Source: Burkholderiales bacterium
GTDB taxonomy: Bacteria; Pseudomonadota; Gammaproteobacteria; Burkholderiales; Burkholderiaceae_C
Direction: 5' to 3'
Length of the DNA stretch: 54,607 bases
Assembly: GCA_017302505.1 (NCBI GenBank)
Contig: JAFLDH010000008.1
Coordinates: 1 to 54,607, forward strand
Shown here piece by piece: positions 16,938-26,444 of this stretch; position 1 is the first letter of the stretch, and every line of letters starts with the position of its first letter. The notes under the pieces are model-generated. The model was given only the letters and a program-made list of their open reading frames with translations. It made no database searches and was not told the DNA's origin. The translations under genes and the position numbers were made by a program.

Positions 16938-19900
16938 GAGACAGGCTCCGCTTCAATTCCTTGGACGGCACGAACTGGGCGAGTCGTTGCTCCGCAAGGC
17001 GAGCGACTTCATCAAGCACGCGGTGCATCGGTGTAGCCGTGCGAGGCCTCCACATGGCTGAAGAGCTCACGATCACCAGCCGATCCTTCGCTCGGGACAT
17101 CGCCACGTTGATCCGCTCCGGATCGTTCAGGAAGCCGATTTGCTCGCTGGTGTCGTTGCGCACCACCGAGAGCACGATGATGCGGTTCTCCTTGCCCTGG
17201 TAGCTGTCCACCGTACCTACTGAGAAGCGGCCACGAAGACCGGATGCCCATTCAGCCTGCTCGAGCTTCTTCCGGATCAAGTCGCGTTGATCGGCGTACA
17301 TGGCGATGACCCCGATGACGGGCTCACGGTCGCCTTCTTTCGCTTGTACCTGTTCCAAGAACTCCGCCGAAGTCAGGATGGCCCGAACTACTTCTACGAC
17401 AGCTGCAGCTTCTTGCTCATTCACAAGCGCACCTTCGTGGGTGCCGGCTGAACGGTGGAAGGCCTCGCGACCCTGGTCTTGGGTGTCGACCCATACGACC
17501 TGCGAGGCGAGGAACGGCGGCAGACTCTCGTATTCGTCCCCCGGTGGTGTGCGCCCGACCTCGAGTGCATCGGCGTAGAAGCAGTGCGACACCAGCCGGC
17601 TGATGTGCTCCGCCATGCGGTACTGCACGCGTAAGGTCCGTCCAACCGACTGGCCATACTTCGAGGAGAACGCCCGCTGGAAGTTGTTCATCCGCCGGAA
17701 GTCCTTGCGCGACATTCCCAGCAGCGCTGAGGCTTGGTCCTCAACGGTGCGAGGGTAGGACGGCGGCAGTTGCAGGTGATCTCCCACCAACAGCACTCGC
17801 TTTCCAGCCTGCATCGCGACGACCAACTCCATCGGAGACGCTCGTGCCGCCTCATCGACAATGACCCAGTCGTAGGGAACTTCCGTGATGCCAAGCGCCT
17901 GCTTGCCAACGCCTACGCAGGTACCCGCGACAATGCTGGAACTGCGTGCGAGGAAGGCGGTGTAGTTGGAGCGCGGGCTGCGCAGCACCTGGGTAAACTC
18001 CGTCGACAGGCGAGCGATCTGCGCCAGACGAGCGCGTTTGGCCGGGCTCGGCGAGCCGTGCTGATGAGCCAGTGCCTCTAGCCTGTCGTCCAGGAGATCG
18101 CGGAAGTTGGCTTCATCGCCAACCGACGCATGAATGTCGAATTGACGTCCCGCGACCTCGACGACCACCTGACTAAGCCTTTGCAGATGCTCTTTGGCCG
18201 AGGCGTCTTTGCCGTCGGCCTCGTCGATAGCGCGTGTGAGGCGGTCAATGCTCTCGAGCAATGGCCCTAGTGTCGTGTGAAGTTCCGTCGCGGCCCGCAC
18301 ATAGCCTTCCGGTAGGCCCATGGCGACGCCCACCGCTCGAACGCGATCCTTGATTTCAGCGTCAAAGCTCTCACGGTAGCGCTGGCGCAGCGAATCTTCT
18401 TGGACGCTACGGAGACCGGGTGACACCATGGATTGCAGACCGACGCGCACCATGGACACCTCCATGTTCGAGGCACGCAGCGATCCGGTCACCTTGTCCA
18501 TCGCGTTGTTCACTGCCTCGTGCGACTGGCTGACCAGCAAGATGTTGTGACCCAGCCCCCGCGATAGAACCAGGTGAACAAACGATGCAATGAACTTTGT
18601 CTTCCCCGTGCCGGGTGGCCCCTGCAGTAGTGAGATCGGGCCGTACGACAGGGCCGTCCGCAATGCTTCTTCCTGGGATGCGTTGAGGTCGTACTCACCG
18701 AGGTCCCCCAGGTCGACCGCGACGTCATGCTTCGGCATCCGTTCGGTATCTGGATCGAAGTAATCAACCAGCGAAGGGATGAGGCCACCACCCGCGAGCA
18801 CCCTCTTCATCGCCGCTACCCGCCGTTCGGACGCAACTCTTTCGAAGGTGCCGCGCACATGCAGGACATCGCCGGTCTTCGGAGAGAAGCGCATGCTCTT
18901 GGCATGCACCCGCATCACGTCGCGCCCGATGTCAGGCGAGACCCAGCCCACGGTGAACCATCGGTCGCTGCCGTCGGTAGCGTCCACCCCGCGCTCCAGC
19001 AACTCTATGTCCTCGTCCTCCGAGAAGTCGAGAACCCCGCCCTCGCAGTCAAAGGGGATGATCCACTCATCGCTTTGCGGGGGGAATTGCTTCGCGCCTT
19101 GCCGCACCGTGATCTTGGTGACGTTCATTTCATCGGTGTCCGACAGCGCCGTCCAGAGTGCCATTGCCGAAACCCGCTGCAACGGCGCGGCCTCAGACTG
19201 ACGGGCGTATGGGTCGGCACCGACGGCCGCGGCAGTTTCATCACCTTCAGGCTCATCCGGGGCGTTCGCGCTGTAGAGCTGATAGAGCAAACCGGCCAAT
19301 GCGGCGACGTCAGCCTCTTCCGCAAAGGTGACTTGTATCTCTGCGTTCAGCGAGAACGCCTTGCGCCGGTAGGCGCTGACGAAATCGATGTGGTCGATTT
19401 CCTTCACTGCAGCGTCTAGGACAACGTCTTCTTCAGGGTCGTATTTGATGTAGAGGTCTTGGCGCATCCCGACGACGTTGAATCGCACGTGCCCGGTCTC
19501 CGCATGTCGAATCGCGCGCACCGAGTACTCGCCATTGTTGGAGACCAAGGCCAGCGACGAGGGCCCGCCACGGCCACGGCGCTTGAGGGTGGTCTTGAAC
19601 GTCGGAAGCGACCGCGGCTTCGGGAAGAGTTCGTCCTGCAGCGTCTCCGCCAGAAGGTCAAGCGGCGGCAGGGCATCCACCAACTCAATAGCACGCGCTA
19701 CGTCGCTTCGAGTGCCCGCGAACTCCTCCGGCAGCAGCGCAAGAACAAGCGCACACACAGCAGACGCGTCGCGGTGCAGCGGTGAAGCACTCTCCAATGC
19801 CTGCGGCACCATGCCGACTGTGATCCCATCGTCGCCATCGGCGCTCAGATCCGGGATGTCCACCAACACGACCCGGGGCAACTCGCCCTCAAGGGTCTGC

Positions 19901-21795
19901 GGCACAACGACGTTGTCCGCCTTCACGTCGCCGTGCGAAAGGCCCAAGACGTGAAGGCGTCGCACGGCGTTGAGCAGGGCGTGCGCGACGAGTGCGCGTT
20001 GCCGGCCGTCTGGGGAGGCCGATAGCCACTCGGTCAGCGTCTGACCTTCCGTCCACCGCGTGACCAGCATCAGGCCGAATGTGTTCAGTCCAAAGTCAAG
20101 CACCTCTGGCGCGGCATTGAACCCGGACTGCCGCAGCGACCGGGCCTTCTGCAGAAAAGCGAGCAGCCGCAGGTTGCGCGCCGAGTACTTCGGGTCGAAC
20201 TTGAGCTGCGGCCAGCACTTCACTAAGACGCGGTCGCCGTTTTGCTCTGACTCGTAGACCATTTTGGTCGGGACAGACGAGATCACGCGCTTGGCCATGA
20301 GCGTCATCGGACCGGCGTCGGTCTCGTAGCCCTCGAAGTCCTCGGCGCAGACATCAGGCCCAGCATCGACGGCCAAGCAAGCGTTCAAGGCGTCGAGGGC
20401 CTCGGATGCGTTTCGGTAGCGTGCTTCAGGGTCGAGATCCATGGCCTTGGCGTACCAAGGTGCAAGCGCTGGGACATTGAGCGTGAGAGTGCTGTCGTAG
20501 ACGGGTACGTCGTTGAGACGCTCCAGTTCGCGGCCCTCGAGCATTTCGTAGACAAGCACGCCAAGCAGGAAGACGTCGCGGACAAAGGGCTCCGATGACC
20601 GCGCGTGCGCGGCGACGCCTTCGTCTTCGGGCAGTTCGATCGATCCAGTCTCCAGCTCAATCCGATGGACGCCGACGGTTTGAGCTTGGGGGATCCGCGC
20701 GGCGGCAAATGTCGACAGGATCACGCGGGCGGGTTCGAGCACCCACAACGTGCGCTTCGTGATGTCGCGGTGGGCTATCCCCAACGCATGCAACTTTGAG
20801 AAGCGAGACAGGATGCTCTTTGCCAACGAGCGTCGATCAGACTCGCTCATGTCGCCGTTGCGAGCCAAGTGCTCGGAGAGGCGTTCAATGCCTGTCGGAA
20901 GGCGATACGCCTCTACAAAATTGGTGGTGATGTCGTCTGCCGTCGCCGAGCCAATGGGCTCCAACAGGTCTACGTGCAGTTCTGGCGCTTGGACTCGAAG
21001 CGTCTCGTTCAGGCGCAGTTCGCGAAGGCCTATGGTCTGGCGCTCGACTGTGGATGTGCCACCAGCAGCGAGTTCTTCGAAGTTCCACTTTCGCAGTAGC
21101 GCCTTGGAACTTCGGCTCTCCTGGTGCTCGGCCAAGAACTCCGACCAGATCTTGCGTGGATGGACGTAGTCCGCCTGGTCCTCGATCTGCTCAAAGCCAT
21201 GCAGCACGGTGCGGCGCTTGAGCACTGCCGGGTTGGATGTGGAAAAGATGGCGTTGTATTGCTGCCGCTGGGGCAGGGGATCTACCGATCGATAGTTCCA
21301 CGTCGGCGGGATGTCGGGAAAGCGCTTCTTGTAGCGAGTCGCGTCGGATGCGGCATGTACGAAGTCGGGAAGCATTGCGACGAAGCGGCGTTGCTCGTCC
21401 GGGAAATTCATCAAGCGGCACTTCGGATGGCACAGCACCACCAGGGACTCAACGAAGGGCACCTTGAGGGAGGCGTTCTTCTCCTGAATGAACTTTCTCA
21501 GCGCGCGTGCCTTGTTGTCGGTGATGTCTACCGGCGACGGCATCGGGTCCCCGCGATGGAACCACTGACCGGCCGAATACTCGATATCGCCGGACCAATT
21601 CTTGAGCTCGACCACCAGGATCCGATTGGTCGTCAGCAACAGCAGATCGATGTCCAGCGGTTGCTTGGAACCTCGCGTGACCAGTCGGAAGGCCGCGTAG
21701 GCACCCCAGTCGCGGGGCAACTTCGCTTCAAGCTCGCGCAAGGCGGCATGCTCGACTTCGAGAACCCCCCGGGGACTGAGATAGTTGATTCGCAC
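16930..21795 (-). CDS. NERD / pseudokinase / kinase / superfamily 1 helicase multidomain protein
   Basis: About 1621 residues from a GTG at 21795 (GGGAGG nine bases upstream); an ATG at 21891 would add 32 unlikely residues. Domains in order, numbered from the GTG: NERD nuclease-related domain (about 10-125; Asp49, Glu63, Lys65 in DID ... ELKNW); kinase-like domain 1 (about 240-470) with HRD at 342-344 but the catalytic Asn and DFG lost (STF), so probably a pseudokinase; kinase-like domain 2 (about 495-715) with VKCW Lys526, HGDVKADN at 621-628 and Asp646; an uncharacterised middle; and a Upf1/DNA2-like helicase with GPPGTGKT (1059-1066), DEAA (1314-1317), GDHLQLPP, QYRM, VDSYQGKE and NVAMSRAK. 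NERD plus kinase recalls PglW of BREX type 2. A phage or plasmid defence role is inferred. Confidence 0.9.
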   Translation of the reverse strand: MRINYLSPRGVLEVEHAALRELEAKLPRDWGAYAAFRLVTRGSKQPLDIDLLLLTTNRILVVELKNWSGDIEYSAGQWFHRGDPMPSPVDITDNKARALRKFIQEKNASLKVPFVESLVVLCHPKCRLMNFPDEQRRFVAMLPDFVHAASDATRYKKRFPDIPPTWNYRSVDPLPQRQQYNAIFSTSNPAVLKRRTVLHGFEQIEDQADYVHPRKIWSEFLAEHQESRSSKALLRKWNFEELAAGGTSTVERQTIGLRELRLNETLRVQAPELHVDLLEPIGSATADDITTNFVEAYRLPTGIERLSEHLARNGDMSESDRRSLAKSILSRFSKLHALGIAHRDITKRTLWVLEPARVILSTFAAARIPQAQTVGVHRIELETGSIELPEDEGVAAHARSSEPFVRDVFLLGVLVYEMLEGRELERLNDVPVYDSTLTLNVPALAPWYAKAMDLDPEARYRNASEALDALNACLAVDAGPDVCAEDFEGYETDAGPMTLMAKRVISSVPTKMVYESEQNGDRVLVKCWPQLKFDPKYSARNLRLLAFLQKARSLRQSGFNAAPEVLDFGLNTFGLMLVTRWTEGQTLTEWLSASPDGRQRALVAHALLNAVRRLHVLGLSHGDVKADNVVVPQTLEGELPRVVLVDIPDLSADGDDGITVGMVPQALESASPLHRDASAVCALVLALLPEEFAGTRSDVARAIELVDALPPLDLLAETLQDELFPKPRSLPTFKTTLKRRGRGGPSSLALVSNNGEYSVRAIRHAETGHVRFNVVGMRQDLYIKYDPEEDVVLDAAVKEIDHIDFVSAYRRKAFSLNAEIQVTFAEEADVAALAGLLYQLYSANAPDEPEGDETAAAVGADPYARQSEAAPLQRVSAMALWTALSDTDEMNVTKITVRQGAKQFPPQSDEWIIPFDCEGGVLDFSEDEDIELLERGVDATDGSDRWFTVGWVSPDIGRDVMRVHAKSMRFSPKTGDVLHVRGTFERVASERRVAAMKRVLAGGGLIPSLVDYFDPDTERMPKHDVAVDLGDLGEYDLNASQEEALRTALSYGPISLLQGPPGTGKTKFIASFVHLVLSRGLGHNILLVSQSHEAVNNAMDKVTGSLRASNMEVSMVRVGLQSMVSPGLRSVQEDSLRQRYRESFDAEIKDRVRAVGVAMGLPEGYVRAATELHTTLGPLLESIDRLTRAIDEADGKDASAKEHLQRLSQVVVEVAGRQFDIHASVGDEANFRDLLDDRLEALAHQHGSPSPAKRARLAQIARLSTEFTQVLRSPRSNYTAFLARSSSIVAGTCVGVGKQALGITEVPYDWVIVDEAARASPMELVVAMQAGKRVLLVGDHLQLPPSYPRTVEDQASALLGMSRKDFRRMNNFQRAFSSKYGQSVGRTLRVQYRMAEHISRLVSHCFYADALEVGRTPPGDEYESLPPFLASQVVWVDTQDQGREAFHRSAGTHEGALVNEQEAAAVVEVVRAILTSAEFLEQVQAKEGDREPVIGVIAMYADQRDLIRKKLEQAEWASGLRGRFSVGTVDSYQGKENRIIVLSVVRNDTSEQIGFLNDPERINVAMSRAKDRLVIVSSSAMWRPRTATPMHRVLDEVARLAEQRLAQFVPSKELKRSLSHA

Positions 21796-21961
21796 AGTAG
21801 AGACCTCCCGAGTCTGACTTGCTGGTGACCCGCCTACGTCGGACGGATCCCAAGAACCTCGAACTGTGGTGTCGGGCTCACGCCACAGCATAAGCGGTGG
21901 ATGGGTTGTTCAATCGCCTGTGCGCATTCCAAGTCGATCCTGAGGCACGAAAGTGTCGTCC

Positions 21962-24900
21962 CTAGTGAAAATCCCGGCTCGCCGTCATCAACCCGCCCAG
22001 CATCCCGGACAGGTCCTCCACGTGCGCCGCAATGAGGTTGCGCACATCCCCATCGCGCTGCCACGTCCCCTTCACCGCCAGCAACCGTGACCGAAGCAGC
22101 GGTGCCCTCAGCCGCGCCTTCACCTTCGGCCACACGATCACCTGCACGCTGCCGGTCTCGTCCTCGAGCGACACGAACATCACGCCCTTGGCAGTTTCCG
22201 GCTGCTGCCGCACCGTCACGATCCCGCAGGCGCGCGCCAGCCGGCCAGTCTCCAGGTCATGCAGTTCGGCCGCCGTGCGCCAGCCCTGCTTCGCGAGCAC
22301 CGGCCGCAGGATCGCCAGCGGATGCCGCCTCAGCGTGAGGCCGGTCGCCGCGTAGTCCCACACCACCTCCTCGCCTTCCGGCGCCGCCGGCAGCTCAAGC
22401 TCGTCCTCGTCCACCGGCGCGTGCTTCAACAACTGCGGCGCCGAGCGCTGCCCCGCCGCCTCCCAGACCTGCTGCCGCCGGTGTCCGGCCAGGCTCATCA
22501 GCGCATCGGCCGCGGCCAGCAGCGTCATCTCGTGCTGCTCCACCTCGGCCCGCTTGGCCAGGTCCTCGGCACCGTCGAACGGCCGCACGCTGCGTTCCTT
22601 CAGGATGCGCATCGCCGTCTCGGCCTTCAGCCCGACCACCATCCGCAGCCCCAGCCGCACCGCCGGCGGATGGGGCAGTCCTTCGAGCGTGCAGTCCCAG
22701 TCGCTGTGCATCACGTCGACCCGGCGCACCTCGACACCGTGCCGCTTGGCGTCCTGCACCAGTTGGCTCGGCGAGTAGAAGCCCAACGGCTGGCTGTTGA
22801 GCATCGCTGCCAGGAACTCCGCCGGGTGGTGGCACTTGATCCAGCAGCTCGCGTAGACGAGCAGCGCAAAGCTCGCCGCGTGGCTCTCCGGAAAGCCGTA
22901 TTCGCTGAAGCCCTTGATCTGCTCGAAGATCGCCTCGGCAAACGACTGCTCGTATCCGCGCGAGGTCATGCCGTTGACGATCTTGTCGTAGTACTTCTCC
23001 AGGCCGCCCTTGCGCCGCCAGGCCGCCATCGCCCGTCGCAGCTGATCCGCCTCCCCCGCAGTGAAGCCAGCCGCCAGGATCGAGATCTGCATCACCTGCT
23101 CCTGGAACACCGGCACACCGAGCGTGCGCCCGAGCGCCTCCTCGAGCGCCTTGCTCGGAAACGTCACCGGCTCCTTGCCCTGCCGCCGATTGAGGTACGG
23201 GTGCACCATGCCGCCCTGGATCGGCCCCGGCCGCACGATCGCGACCTCGATCACCAGGTCGTAGAAGCAGCGCGGCCGCAGGCGCGGCAGCATGCTCATC
23301 TGCGCGCGGCTTTCGATCTGGAAGACGCCGACGGTGTCGGCCTGGCAGATCATGTCGTAGGTGGTCTGGTCCTCGGCCGGGATGTCCTGCATGCCGAAGG
23401 CGTAGCCTTTTCGGGCGCTGATGAAGTCCAGGCTCTTGCGGATCGCGGTCAGCATGCCGAGCGCGAGCACGTCGACCTTCAGCAGGCCGAGCGCGTCGAT
23501 GTCGTCCTTGTCCCACTGGATCACCGTGCGATCGGGCATCGAGGCGTTCTCGATCGGCACCATGCGCGACAGCGGTCCCTTGGTCAGCACGAAACCGCCC
23601 GGGTGCTGCGACAGGTGGCGCGGCAGGCCCATGATCTGGCTCGTCAGTTCGACCAGCTGCCGGATCGCCAGGTCGTCGAGCGACAGGCCGAGCTCGACGA
23701 TGCGCTCGGTCTTGATGCTGCCGCCGTCCCACCAGGTGTGGTTCTTGGCCAGCGCGTCGATCGTCTCATCCGGAAGCCCAAGCGCCTTGCCGACATCGCG
23801 GATCGCCGACTTCGGCCGGTAGCTGATCGCCACCGCCGTCAGCGCCGCGCGGGCGCGGCCGTACTTCGCGTAGAGGTACTGGATGACTTCCTCGCGCCGC
23901 TCATGCTCGAAGTCGACATCGATGTCCGGCGGCTCGTTGCGCTCCTTGCTGATGAACCGCTCGAACAGCACCGACATGCGCGCCGGGTCGACCTCGGTGA
24001 CGCCAAGGCAGTAGCAGACCACCGAGTTGGCCGCCGAACCGCGGCCCTGGCAGAGGATGTGGCGCGAGCGCGCGAAGGCGACGATGTCGTAGACGGTCAG
24101 GAAGTAGTGCTCGTAGCGCATCTCCCCGATGAGCTGCAGCTCGTGCTCGATCTGCGCTTCGACCTTGGCCGGCACGCCCGCGGGCCAGCGCCGCCCGGCA
24201 CCCTCGTACGTGATGCGGCGTAGGTAGCTCGCCGGCGTCTCGCCGGCGGGCACGACTTCGTCGGGGTACTGGTACTTCAGCTCATCGAGCGAGAAGCTGC
24301 AGCGGTCAGCGACGTTCAGCGTCTCGGCAAGCAGGTCGACCGGAAAGGTCTGGGCCAGGCGCAGCCGCGTGCGCAGGTGCCGCTCGGCGTTGACCTGCAG
24401 TTCTCGGCCGCAGCCCGTCAGCGGCCGGCCGGTGCGTATCGCGGTCATCACGTCGTGCAGCGCCTTGCGCGAGCGCACGTGCATGTAGACGTCGCCAAGC
24501 GCCACCAGTGGGATTGCTGACAGCTCGCTCGCCTCGCGCAGCTTGTGCAGCCACATCTCGTCGTCGAGCTGGCGCAGCAGTTCGACGCCGAGCCAGCAGC
24601 GGCCGGTGAAGTGGGTCAGTAGCCAGCGCGTGAGACCCACCAACTGTGCCGGCGTGGCCCCGCGCGCCGGCGAGGCGATCACCACGCAGCCGGCGAGTTC
24701 GTCGGCTGCGATCTCGTCGCGCGCGAGCCGGTAGGTGCCCTTCTCCGAGGCTCGGCGGAGCTTGGTGATGAACTGGCAGAGGTTGCCGTAGCCGTCGAGG
24801 TGGCAGGCAAGTACGACGAAGCTGAAGGGTCCCGGCTCATCGGGGTGGTCCTCGCCCTCGCCTACCGGCGGCGTCACCGCGAACTGGCTGCCGATCAGGA

Positions 24901-25123
24901 GCTTGAGATCCGCCTTCTTGGCCTCGACGTGCGCACGCACGATGCCGGCGACCGAGCACTCGTCGGTCAGTGCAAGCGCGCGGTAGCCCATCTGCGCGGC
25001 GCGCTGCACCAGTTCCTCGGGCTGGCTCGCGCCGACCAGGAAGCTGAAGGTGCTGACGCAGCGCAGCTCGGCGTAGTCCGGCAGGCCGCCGCCGGTATTC
25101 GGGATCGAAGCGCTGTCGCCCAT
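21962..25123 (-). CDS. dnaE2: Error-prone DNA polymerase DnaE2 (ImuC)
   Basis: 1053 residues from the ATG at 25123, seven bases behind the imuB stop. A C-family polymerase: a PHP-like domain at the N-terminus (ELRCVSTFSFLVGAS, with the usual first His already lost, as in other DnaE2 proteins), then the palm with PDIDVDFEHERRE (about 399-411) containing catalytic aspartates, thumb and fingers, a helix-hairpin-helix region, and an OB-fold near the C-terminus. It ends in SRDFH, typical of this family. It performs SOS-induced translesion synthesis with ImuA and ImuB. Full length. It is the last gene of the cassette, with 165 bp separating it from the upstream helicase module. Confidence 0.96.
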   Translation of the reverse strand: MGDSASIPNTGGGLPDYAELRCVSTFSFLVGASQPEELVQRAAQMGYRALALTDECSVAGIVRAHVEAKKADLKLLIGSQFAVTPPVGEGEDHPDEPGPFSFVVLACHLDGYGNLCQFITKLRRASEKGTYRLARDEIAADELAGCVVIASPARGATPAQLVGLTRWLLTHFTGRCWLGVELLRQLDDEMWLHKLREASELSAIPLVALGDVYMHVRSRKALHDVMTAIRTGRPLTGCGRELQVNAERHLRTRLRLAQTFPVDLLAETLNVADRCSFSLDELKYQYPDEVVPAGETPASYLRRITYEGAGRRWPAGVPAKVEAQIEHELQLIGEMRYEHYFLTVYDIVAFARSRHILCQGRGSAANSVVCYCLGVTEVDPARMSVLFERFISKERNEPPDIDVDFEHERREEVIQYLYAKYGRARAALTAVAISYRPKSAIRDVGKALGLPDETIDALAKNHTWWDGGSIKTERIVELGLSLDDLAIRQLVELTSQIMGLPRHLSQHPGGFVLTKGPLSRMVPIENASMPDRTVIQWDKDDIDALGLLKVDVLALGMLTAIRKSLDFISARKGYAFGMQDIPAEDQTTYDMICQADTVGVFQIESRAQMSMLPRLRPRCFYDLVIEVAIVRPGPIQGGMVHPYLNRRQGKEPVTFPSKALEEALGRTLGVPVFQEQVMQISILAAGFTAGEADQLRRAMAAWRRKGGLEKYYDKIVNGMTSRGYEQSFAEAIFEQIKGFSEYGFPESHAASFALLVYASCWIKCHHPAEFLAAMLNSQPLGFYSPSQLVQDAKRHGVEVRRVDVMHSDWDCTLEGLPHPPAVRLGLRMVVGLKAETAMRILKERSVRPFDGAEDLAKRAEVEQHEMTLLAAADALMSLAGHRRQQVWEAAGQRSAPQLLKHAPVDEDELELPAAPEGEEVVWDYAATGLTLRRHPLAILRPVLAKQGWRTAAELHDLETGRLARACGIVTVRQQPETAKGVMFVSLEDETGSVQVIVWPKVKARLRAPLLRSRLLAVKGTWQRDGDVRNLIAAHVEDLSGMLGGLMTASRDFH

Positions 25124-25130
25124 GGCCCGC

Positions 25131-26444
25131 TCACGCGAAGATGCCGTGCAGGTACCAGGCGGTCTCGTCGCTGGCCAGCCGTTCCTGGTAGACCCACAGC
25201 ACGCCGGCGTGGTCGCTGAGCGCGACCCAGTAGTCGCGCTGGACGTGGCCGGTGCGCGCGTCGGCGCCCTCGCCCAGCCGGTGCCACCAGCCGCCTTCAA
25301 CGCGGTGCGGACCGGTCAGCAGGTGCAGCGCGCCCAGGTATAGCGGTCGGTGGCCGCGCGTCGCGAGCTTCAGCGGCTGGGGCAGCACCCAGGTCGGTTG
25401 CGGCATCGTGATCGGCTCGGCGCCGTTGCGGGGCACGGGCAGTGGCACGGGTTGCCACATCTGCATCCACTCCAGGCGGTGGTCCTCGGTGAGGACCGGG
25501 CGCAGCACGCGGTCGGGGCCGAGGCGTGCGGCGATGCGCTCGAGCACCATCTGCAGCGACTCGCCCTTCTCCGACGGGTCGGGCAGCAGAGAGAGGCTCT
25601 TCTCGTCGAGCGAGACGACCTCGGTGGCGCTGAGCCAGAGTTCGCCGGCGGGCGCTTTCAGCTCGACCCGGGCCAGGTGTTCGGCGAGAAGCCGACACAG
25701 GTGTTCGAGATTGCGACTCGGCTCTGCCGTGCGGATCGTGATCTCGCCGCCCTCCCCCGCCTCCTTGGAGCGCATCACGTCGTGGGACCACTTCAGGGTG
25801 AAGGCGGTGATCCCGCTGTGGCGGGCGGCGAGCCAGCCGCACATCTGCAGCAGCAGGCGGCGCGCGCCGAAGAGCAATGCCGGCGCCATCTCGACGCGCG
25901 ACATCAGCTCCAGCCGCGCTTCGAAGGTGTCGGGGAGTTCGACCCAGACGTGCGCCTCTGGAAGCAGGCCGTAGGCGCGATCGAGCGCACCCAGCAGTTC
26001 CTTGTCGAAGCGGCGGCTGACACCCCCGCGAGGGAGACGGCGCACATCCCCCAAGGTGCGGCACCCGAGGCGCGACAGGATCCCCTCGTGGGGTGCCACC
26101 GCAGTGAGGACCTTCATCGGGAGGGCATCGAGCAACTCTTCCAGGGGGCGCTTGAAGCCGTTCTCGATGCCGGCACGCGCGAGCAGGTGCGCGGCCAGGC
26201 TGTTGGTGGCCCACGCCATGGTGGTCACCCCTTGGTCGGCACCCTCCTGGACGACGCGGTCACGCAGGGCCCGCTTGCCGCCGAACAGGCGCGTGCTGGC
26301 CTCGACCTCGAGGAGGACAGCTTCTTCGGAGGTGGCAACCCGGGGTGTGAACTGCAAGGCCCAAGTGGCAACTCCGCGAAGCGCCTCATCGGACGGGGGC
26401 GTGCCGTCGGGCCCGGGCGGAAGGAGTAGTGCCGCCCAGAGCAT
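25131..26444 (-). CDS. imuB: ImuB, catalytically degenerate Y-family polymerase-like protein
   Basis: 437 residues from the ATG at 26444 with GGGAG upstream, overlapping imuA by 59 nt. Y-family fold: the N-terminus MLWAALLLPPG lacks the catalytic Asp seen in active members, as is standard for ImuB. It contains palm/finger-like segments (LLEVEASTRLFGG, ARAGIENGF, GILSRLGCRTLGDVRRLPRGG) and a C-terminal segment with YWVALSDHAGVLWVYQER. It acts as an adaptor linking DnaE2 to the beta clamp during mutagenic repair. A beta-clamp motif was not pinned down. Confidence 0.93.
   Translation of the reverse strand: MLWAALLLPPGPDGTPPSDEALRGVATWALQFTPRVATSEEAVLLEVEASTRLFGGKRALRDRVVQEGADQGVTTMAWATNSLAAHLLARAGIENGFKRPLEELLDALPMKVLTAVAPHEGILSRLGCRTLGDVRRLPRGGVSRRFDKELLGALDRAYGLLPEAHVWVELPDTFEARLELMSRVEMAPALLFGARRLLLQMCGWLAARHSGITAFTLKWSHDVMRSKEAGEGGEITIRTAEPSRNLEHLCRLLAEHLARVELKAPAGELWLSATEVVSLDEKSLSLLPDPSEKGESLQMVLERIAARLGPDRVLRPVLTEDHRLEWMQMWQPVPLPVPRNGAEPITMPQPTWVLPQPLKLATRGHRPLYLGALHLLTGPHRVEGGWWHRLGEGADARTGHVQRDYWVALSDHAGVLWVYQERLASDETAWYLHGIFA

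Noticed and set aside
22259-24223. 654-residue plus-strand frame opposite dnaE2
   Set aside because: Antisense shadow of a strongly recognised polymerase; low-complexity composition.
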